From the NCBI GenBank assembly GCA_964482955.1, contig CAYZZW010000090.1:1-9979 (forward strand): a DNA stretch of 9,979 bases. The letters run 5' to 3'. Shown here piece after piece: positions 5,620 to 9,979 of the stretch (its first letter is position 1; each line of letters starts with the position of its first letter). The translations under genes and the position numbers were made by a program. The notes beneath the pieces are model-generated. The model was given only the letters and a program-made list of their open reading frames with translations. It did not search any database and had not been told where the DNA came from. Source of the DNA: JAPLSN01 sp964482955. Its GTDB lineage: Bacteria; Spirochaetota; Spirochaetia; Treponematales; UBA12059.

Positions 5620-6129
5620 CATGAGAATGCCATCCGAGCTTCCGTCGAAAAAGCCCGGCAAGACCCCGACTTCAGAGAAGCCCATGACCGCGTACAGCCG
5701 CGCGGCGTTTTCCCACGCCTCGTTGACGAGGAGGAGGGCGCCCCGTATCCGGGGCCGATCCGCGCTCAGACGCTCGATCGCGGTTTCGATGAGCGTCCGG
5801 GCGACGCCGCGCCCGCGGACGACGGGATCGACGACGAGCGAGGCGAGGTAGATTTCGTCGCCGTCGGGAACGTGCTTTCCCGAAAGCGGCACGTCGAGCG
5901 CGAAGGCTTTCGCGTCGAGCGGCTCGGCGGAATCGCGGAGCCACGCGCAGAGGTAGGCGGCGGCGCCGTGAGGATTTTCATCGACGCGCGCGAGGAAGAA
6001 TCCCTCGGGAAAGACGCGCAGCCGGTCGAGGAAGACGTCGCGCCGCTCGCGCGTGCCCTCCGCGAATCCCAGTTCCTCGAGCGCCATGATCGCGTCGATA
6101 TCCCCGAGGCCGGCCCGTTCGACGGTCAT
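5584..6129 (-). CDS. GNAT-family N-acetyltransferase with repeat-built C-terminus
   Basis: Acetyl-CoA-dependent N-acetyltransferase of 181 residues, substrate unknown. The acetyl-CoA-binding motif A is LASLVVDPVVRGRGVARTL (95-113), with the R/Q-x-x-G-x-G/A loop as RGRGVA. Motif B is the ENAARLYAVMGF stretch (140-151), ending in the typical GF pair. The N-terminal part (ALEELGFAEG...DRLRVFPEGFFLAR) resembles the arylalkylamine-acetyltransferase-like branch. The ATG at 6129 overlaps the TGA of uvrC (ATGA), so translation is coupled. The last 11 residues, RRLWRRLRRRL, are encoded by 12-bp tandem repeats that also contain the stop, and they form a strongly basic amphipathic tail absent from normal GNAT proteins. 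Pairing of a repair nuclease with an acetyltransferase may be simple operon convenience. Confidence 0.9.
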   Translation of the reverse strand: MTVERAGLGDIDAIMALEELGFAEGTRERRDVFLDRLRVFPEGFFLARVDENPHGAAAYLCAWLRDSAEPLDAKAFALDVPLSGKHVPDGDEIYLASLVVDPVVRGRGVARTLIETAIERLSADRPRIRGALLLVNEAWENAARLYAVMGFSEVGVLPGFFDGSSDGILMRRLWRRLRRRL

Positions 6130-7928
6130 TCGGCGCCTCCGTTGCACAACCTCTTCAATTCGGCCGCGGTGGCTTCGTCGATGCCGGCGATTTTGGCGAT
6201 GTAGGCGGGTTCGGCTTCGGCCACCGCGGCGACCGAGCCGAGGGCGTCGAGGATTTTTTTCGCCTTCGCGGGGCCGACGCCCTTCACCGATTCGAGGACG
6301 CCGAAGCCCAAGTCCTTCGCGCGGAGCCGTTGGTTGAGCCCGGTCGCGAAGCGGTGCGTCTCGTCGCGCACGGCCACGAGCACGCGGAGCGCGATCGAAT
6401 CCTTCGGGAGGACGATGGGCTCGCGGGCGCCCGGCAGCCACAGCTCCTCGTTGTCCTTGGCCAGCCCCACGACGGGCATGTCGAGCTCGAGGTCGTCGAA
6501 GACCCCGCGCGCCGCGTTGGCCTGCCCGACGCCGCCGTCCACCATCACGAGGTCGGGCAGCTCGGATTCCTCGTTGAGGAGCCGCGTGTAGCGCCGGCCC
6601 ACCGCCTCGCGGATCGAGGCGAAGTCGTCGACGGCCCCGTCGAGGCTGCGGATCTTGAAGTAGCGGTAGTTCTTCTTGTCGGGCACGCCGTTCAGGAACG
6701 ATACGAGCGACGCGACGGTGTGCTTGCCGGAGAGGTGCGCGATGTCGAAGCCCTCGATGCGCGCCGGCATCCGCCCGAGGCCGAGCGCCTTGCGGAGCTC
6801 CTCGAGCGCCTCGGCGTCGCCCGTCTCGCGGCGGCGCTTGGCGATGTCCTCGCGGGCGTTCTGGAGGGCCATGGCCATCGCGGCGGCGTGGCGGCGCTCG
6901 TCCGGGACGGCGAAGGCCGAGGTCGCGCCGAGCTCGCGGCGGAAGTATTCGGCGACGTCGTCGAGCTCGGCGGGCGCGGCCAGGAAAACGCGGGGCGGCG
7001 GCGGGCGCGTCGAATCGTAGTACGAGGTGAGGAACTGCCGGACCGCTTCCTCCTCGGTGCCGAACGCCCGCGAACGGAAAAGGTCGCGCCCCGTGAGCTT
7101 CCCCGAGCGCATCGAGAACACGACGAAGGTGACGAGGGAGCCCTCGGTCGCCCACGCGAGGTAGTCGCGCGATTCGGGATCGAAGTCGACGACCGCGTTC
7201 GCCCCGCGGAAGGTCTCGACGGCGTTGACGGCGTCGCGGAGCTCGGCGGCCTTTTCGAAGAGCAGGTCGCCGGCCGCCGCGTCCATCTCCGCCTTGAGCC
7301 GCGCGACGAGCTCGTCCGTGCGCCCTCCGAGCAGTTCCTCGACGGCCTCCACGTGCCCGCGGTATTCCTCGGGCGTGACGCGGCCCGCGCAGGGCGCGGG
7401 GCAACGGCCGATGTGGTAGTACATGCAGGGCGTCTGCCGCTTCCGGAGGCGGGGGCAGCGGCGGAGCGGGAACAGGCGGCGGATCAAGTCCATGTAGGCG
7501 TCGATCGTCTCGGCGCTCGGGTAGGGGCCGTAGTAGCGGCTGCCGTCGTCGATTACGCGCCGTGTCCGGAAGACCCGCGGGAACTCCTCGTTCGTCACGC
7601 GGATGACCGGGTAGGTCTTCCCGTCCTTCAGGTTGATGTTGTACTTGGGCGCGTGCTTCTTGATGAGCTCGTTTTCGAGGAGCAGGGCTTCGTACTCGGT
7701 CGGCGTCAGGATCCACTCGATCGCGGCGATCCGCGAGACGAGGAGCCGGGTTTTCGCGTCCTTCCGCCCGGTAAAGTAGGAAGACAGCCGATTCCGGAGG
7801 ATTTTCGCCTTCCCGACGTAGATGATGACCCCGTCCGCGTCCTTCATGACGTAGACGCCGGGATTTTCCGGGGCGGACCGGGCGAGTTTCCGGAATTCCG
7901 TCGAAGGCCGCGCTTTATTATCCCCCAT
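6126..7928 (-). CDS. uvrC: excinuclease ABC subunit UvrC
   Basis: Nuclease of UvrABC excision repair that makes both incisions around a DNA lesion after UvrB loading. The 600-residue length is normal. The GIY-YIG domain (about 15-100) has GVY (24-26) and YVGKA (37-41) and makes the 3' cut. Four cysteines, C158, C168, C176, C180 (ending IGRCPAPC), match the set reported to bind an iron-sulfur cluster in E. coli UvrC. The UvrB-binding UVR helices are at about 205-238. The RNase H-like domain for the 5' cut shows D395 (GFDIAH), D434/D435, D464 (VMVDGG) and H525 (DETH), consistent with the catalytic acid/His set. Two helix-hairpin-helix motifs close the protein (546-597). The ATG at 7928 fits the family start (the frame stays open upstream but encodes nothing similar). 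No Shine-Dalgarno precedes it. It is the first gene of a pair with the GNAT gene. Confidence 0.97.
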   Translation of the reverse strand: MGDNKARPSTEFRKLARSAPENPGVYVMKDADGVIIYVGKAKILRNRLSSYFTGRKDAKTRLLVSRIAAIEWILTPTEYEALLLENELIKKHAPKYNINLKDGKTYPVIRVTNEEFPRVFRTRRVIDDGSRYYGPYPSAETIDAYMDLIRRLFPLRRCPRLRKRQTPCMYYHIGRCPAPCAGRVTPEEYRGHVEAVEELLGGRTDELVARLKAEMDAAAGDLLFEKAAELRDAVNAVETFRGANAVVDFDPESRDYLAWATEGSLVTFVVFSMRSGKLTGRDLFRSRAFGTEEEAVRQFLTSYYDSTRPPPPRVFLAAPAELDDVAEYFRRELGATSAFAVPDERRHAAAMAMALQNAREDIAKRRRETGDAEALEELRKALGLGRMPARIEGFDIAHLSGKHTVASLVSFLNGVPDKKNYRYFKIRSLDGAVDDFASIREAVGRRYTRLLNEESELPDLVMVDGGVGQANAARGVFDDLELDMPVVGLAKDNEELWLPGAREPIVLPKDSIALRVLVAVRDETHRFATGLNQRLRAKDLGFGVLESVKGVGPAKAKKILDALGSVAAVAEAEPAYIAKIAGIDEATAAELKRLCNGGAE

Positions 7929-7937
7929 GGCGATTCG

Positions 7938-7943
7938 ATAATA
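7938..7943 (-). promoter_or_regulatory. candidate -10 box of uvrC, possibly leaderless
   Basis: The minus strand reads TATTAT 9 nt before the uvrC ATG; the overlapping TATATT (7940-7945) is an alternative. Transcription would begin about 7930-7933, at most a few nt before ATG, which fits the lack of a ribosome binding site. The -35 region is poor (a T tract at 7961-7966). Confidence 0.35.
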
Positions 7944-7947
7944 TAAT
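7942..7947 (+). promoter_or_regulatory. candidate -10 box of the LamG/FN3 gene
   Basis: A perfect TATAAT on plus in an AT-rich island of a GC-rich region. The nearest -35-like hexamer is TTATCC (7918-7923) at 18 nt, matching three of six. It physically overlaps the uvrC -10 candidate on the other strand, so the two divergent promoters would probably exclude each other. Predicted transcription starts at about 7954, giving a leader of about 77 nt. Confidence 0.45.
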
Positions 7948-7951
7948 GAGG

Positions 7952-8007
7952 CAATCGGCGAAAAAAGCCCCCGGGCCCGTTTCGGGACCGATTGTCTCCC
8001 CGAAACG
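7952..8007 (+). promoter_or_regulatory. structured leader with possible pseudoknot before the LamG/FN3 gene
   Basis: A perfect 9-bp hairpin, CGTTTCGGG (7978-7986) / CCCGAAACG (7999-8007), has a 12-nt loop. The loop holds CCGATTG (7988-7994), the exact reverse complement of CAATCGG (7952-7958) upstream of the hairpin, so an H-type pseudoknot is possible if the transcript starts by about 7952. An outer CCGG/CCGG pair (7971-7974 with 8009-8012) could extend the hairpin. The structure ends just before the AAGGA (8014-8018). It could alternatively be a DNA operator between the divergent genes. Confidence 0.45.
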
Positions 8008-8030
8008 ACCGGCAAGGAACGTACACGATC

Positions 8031-9551
8031 ATGACGATCAAGACGCAGTTGTCCGCCGCGGTCCTGTCCGCGCTCCTCCTCTTTCCGTGCGCCGCCGCCG
8101 AAACCTCCCTGCGGGTGGACGCGCTCACCGTCGTGCCTTCGTCGCCCGCGCAATGGCGCCTCGACGGCGTCGTGCTCGCGCCGGGATACAAGGGCCGCCC
8201 CGATTTCGTGCTGGGCCGGACGGGCGGCTCGGCTGAAGGCGATTGCGACCTGTCGATGGATTTCGACGGCGTCCCGGAGGACGCCTCCGGCCGCTGGCGC
8301 GCCGAAGCGCTGCCCGGCTACCGCCGGCTCGGCGCGGGCGCCGCGTTCAAGGGCTCGGGCGCCGGCGGTTTCGAGGGCCGCGGCACGGGCCTCCTCCTCC
8401 ATCCCGTCCGTAGCGAACTCTTCGGCGCCGGCCTCCGCCCCGCCGATTTCACCATCGAGTTCCGCGTGAACCCGGTCCTGGCGGCGAACGGCGAGACGCT
8501 CTTCGCCTGGAAGGGCGCGGTGCTCCTGCCGGCCGGGCCCTTCGCCCAGCGCATCGCCTGCGTCGTCGAAAAGGGCCGCATCGCCTGGACCTTCGACAAC
8601 TTCTTCCAACCCGCGGGACCGGACGCGCGCCCGACTCGGATCGCCCTCGTAGCCAAGTCCCTGCTCGTGCCGCGGACCTGGACGCACCAGCTCGTGCGCT
8701 ACGATTCGTCCACCGGACTCGTGGAGCTCGTCGTGAACGGCGTGCCCGAGGCGATCGCCTACGCCACCGCGTCCGGCCACGAAGAACCGGGGCCGTTCCG
8801 GCCGCGCACCGGTTCGTCGTCCTCCGTGGAACTGGCGCCCGATTTTTCCGGGGCGGTCGACGAGCTCCTTTTCCGCACCGGCTTCGCCGAACGGACGGAC
8901 CTCTCGCGCTACGGACGCGATCCGGGCCTCGCGGTCTCGCCGGTCGTGGACCTGGGGACGAAGAACGCGCGCCTCCGCCGCGTCGACGCGGACTACCGCG
9001 CCCCGGGCGGCTCCGACGTCGAGTTCGCCTACCGATGTTCCGACGATCCCTCCGGCTGGCGCGAAAACGCGCCGGCTTGGATACCCTTCGCGCCGGGCGC
9101 CGCGTTTCCCGCCGGAGTCGCGGGCCGCTACGTCCAGTTCCGCGTCGAACTCTTCCCCGACGGCACGGGCCAGGCCGGCCCGGCCTTTTCCGGCCTGACC
9201 GTCCGCTACGTCCCCGATTTGCCGCCGCCGCCGCCTTCCGAGCTGCTGGCGCGCGCGATCGACGGCGGCGTCGCGCTCGCGTGGTCCAAGGTGAACGATC
9301 CGGGACTCGGCGGCTACCTCGTGTACTACGGCGACGCGCCCGGCTCGTATTCGGGCGTCGACGCGGCGCTCGGCCCGAGCCCGATCGACGTCGGCAAGCT
9401 GCAGTCCGCCACGATCTCGGGCCTCGCCAACGGCAAGCGATACTACTTCGCGGTCGTCGCGTACGACGCGGCGCCTTCCGGCCAGGAAGGCGAATTCTCG
9501 AAGGAAGCGTCGGCCCGCCCGAGCCTGGCGCCGACGGGGGCCGGCCGGTGA
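8031..9551 (+). CDS. exported LamG-like/fibronectin type III protein
   Basis: Predicted secreted or periplasmic protein of 506 residues; exact ligand unknown. The ATG at 8031 is chosen because residues 1-23 then form a type I signal peptide with a likely cut after CAAA (before ETS). The Cys at about 20 is not a lipobox, since Pro precedes it. An AAGGA lies 12 nt upstream, a rather long spacing. The middle (about 60-290) has the beta-sandwich features of LamG/concanavalin-A-like domains: a DFTIEFRVNP strand, a WTHQLVRYDSSTGLVELVVNG strand pair and a FSGAVDELLF strand. A second beta-rich region (about 305-395) ends in GRYVQFRVELFPDGTG...FSGLTVRYV. After a proline run (398-402) comes a fibronectin III domain (about 404-495) with GGYLVYYGDAPGSYSG and KRYYFAVVAYD. 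These folds usually bind carbohydrate or protein. The stop overlaps the next gene's GTG by 4 bp, so the two are coupled. Confidence 0.85.
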   Translation: MTIKTQLSAAVLSALLLFPCAAAETSLRVDALTVVPSSPAQWRLDGVVLAPGYKGRPDFVLGRTGGSAEGDCDLSMDFDGVPEDASGRWRAEALPGYRRLGAGAAFKGSGAGGFEGRGTGLLLHPVRSELFGAGLRPADFTIEFRVNPVLAANGETLFAWKGAVLLPAGPFAQRIACVVEKGRIAWTFDNFFQPAGPDARPTRIALVAKSLLVPRTWTHQLVRYDSSTGLVELVVNGVPEAIAYATASGHEEPGPFRPRTGSSSSVELAPDFSGAVDELLFRTGFAERTDLSRYGRDPGLAVSPVVDLGTKNARLRRVDADYRAPGGSDVEFAYRCSDDPSGWRENAPAWIPFAPGAAFPAGVAGRYVQFRVELFPDGTGQAGPAFSGLTVRYVPDLPPPPPSELLARAIDGGVALAWSKVNDPGLGGYLVYYGDAPGSYSGVDAALGPSPIDVGKLQSATISGLANGKRYYFAVVAYDAAPSGQEGEFSKEASARPSLAPTGAGR

Positions 9552-9979
9552 ACGAATCCGAAAAACGGCGGGAAGCCCTCGCGCGGGCGGCGACCGCGCT
9601 CAAGCTGCGCGATTTCGCGACGGCGGAAAAACTCGCCAGGCAGTGCCTCCTCGAGGATCCGGCGTCCATCGAGGCGCGCAAGACGCTCGGCACGGTGTAC
9701 CTCCGCACGAATCGCGTGAAGGAGGCGCTCGCCGCGTACTCGAGCGTGCTCGAGCGCAAGCCCGACGATGTCCGCGCGCTCGACGACATCGGCTCGGTCT
9801 ACCTCCGGCTCGGTCGGCCGAACGACGCGCTCACCGCGCTCGAGCGCGCCGCCAAGATCGATCCGAACGACGGCGGCACGCAGTTCTCGCTCGGCAACGT
9901 CTACCGCCATACGGGCAACCTGGTCTCCGCCGAGCACGCGTACCGGCGCGCGATCGAACTCGATCCGCGCAACGTCCTC
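9548..9979 (+). CDS. tetratricopeptide-repeat protein, 3' end beyond window
   Basis: The first 144 residues of a TPR protein, a scaffold for protein-protein contacts. The start is a GTG overlapping the TGA of the LamG/FN3 gene (GTGA). Four TPR units of exactly 34 residues are visible, marked by the helix-ending Pro at residues 38, 72, 106 and 140 (DP, KP, DP, DP) and by the A/G-x-x-Y and A-x-x-A/Y pattern (for example LGTVYLRTNRVKEALAAY). There is no signal peptide or membrane segment in the visible part, so this region should be cytoplasmic unless the start is misjudged; later membrane segments cannot be excluded. Coupling to an exported LamG/FN3 protein hints at a shared envelope or assembly function, but that is inference. 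Confidence 0.9.
   Translation, partial: MNESEKRREALARAATALKLRDFATAEKLARQCLLEDPASIEARKTLGTVYLRTNRVKEALAAYSSVLERKPDDVRALDDIGSVYLRLGRPNDALTALERAAKIDPNDGGTQFSLGNVYRHTGNLVSAEHAYRRAIELDPRNVL

Noticed and set aside
4826..5851. Plus-strand open frame (341 codons) across the YkgJ gene and the 12-bp repeat
   Set aside because: Its Arg/Gln run is just a translation of the tandem repeat, and it crosses two genes and their gap.
6330..7946. Long plus-strand open frame (538 codons) antisense to uvrC
   Set aside because: UvrC on minus has all catalytic motifs; the antisense frame is rich in Arg, Glu, Val and Gly with no recognisable domain. It is the expected by-product of GC-rich third positions.
7957..7978. 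GC-rich stretch followed by a T run on minus (complement of AAAAAA at 7961-7966) as terminator
   Set aside because: No minus-strand gene ends upstream of it; possible stems have a 2-nt loop or compete with the leader hairpin.
7992..8030. Earlier ATG at 7992 for the LamG/FN3 gene
   Set aside because: It would put 13 polar residues before the signal peptide and lies within the leader hairpin; the ATG at 8031 gives a standard signal peptide.
7929..8780. Upstream extension of the uvrC frame
   Set aside because: The frame is open by chance into the opposite LamG gene; UvrC homology begins just after the ATG at 7928.
8449..9789. Minus-strand open frame (446 codons) opposite the LamG/FN3 gene
   Set aside because: Mostly Arg/Ser/Pro; runs across two coupled plus-strand genes with recognisable domains.

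Overview
This is a GC-rich bacterial chromosome segment with dense housekeeping and envelope genes, nearly all in one minus-strand block. I see no mobile element, phage gene, CRISPR array, tRNA or rRNA. The gene set fits a high-GC spirochaete-like bacterium: a PlsC-type acyltransferase, an SH3-repeat lipoprotein, a YkgJ-family protein, UvrC, and a LamG/fibronectin-III exported protein coupled to a TPR protein. That placement comes from gene-family memory alone and is tentative.

Layout. Positions 2-1393 (+) hold the C-terminal part of a DEAD-box RNA helicase; the window opens exactly on its DEAD motif. It converges on a minus-strand PlsC-like acyltransferase (1471-2187), with a two-way terminator at 1411-1439. 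Then, all on minus, come an SH3-like lipoprotein with its own promoter, structured leader and terminator (2298-3429); a two-gene unit of a small heavy-metal-associated (HMA) protein followed by an Rsm22-like methyltransferase (4775 down to 3442, GTGA overlap); a cysteine-rich YkgJ-family protein (4850-5452); and a uvrC-GNAT acetyltransferase pair (7928 down to 5584, ATGA overlap). The GNAT gene ends inside a 12-bp tandem repeat. From a divergent AT-rich promoter region at about 7931-7950, the plus strand carries an exported LamG/FN3 protein (8031-9551). A TPR protein overlaps it by GTGA and runs off the window (9548-9979).

How the genes relate. UvrC is the nucleotide-excision-repair nuclease. 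Three neighbouring minus-strand genes encode proteins with cysteine metal sites (HMA CxxC, an Rsm22 four-Cys set, YkgJ), and UvrC has a four-Cys set as well. The lipoprotein and the LamG protein are envelope proteins. Their 5' leaders both contain an inverted CGTTTC/GAAACG pair, and the LamG leader could also form a pseudoknot. plsC and uvrC lack Shine-Dalgarno sequences and have -10-like boxes exactly 9 nt before ATG, which suggests leaderless mRNAs.

I do not see a convincing new multi-gene system. The points most worth checking are the structured leaders, the stop-codon-containing tandem repeat, the possible leaderless starts and the HMA-Rsm22 coupling.
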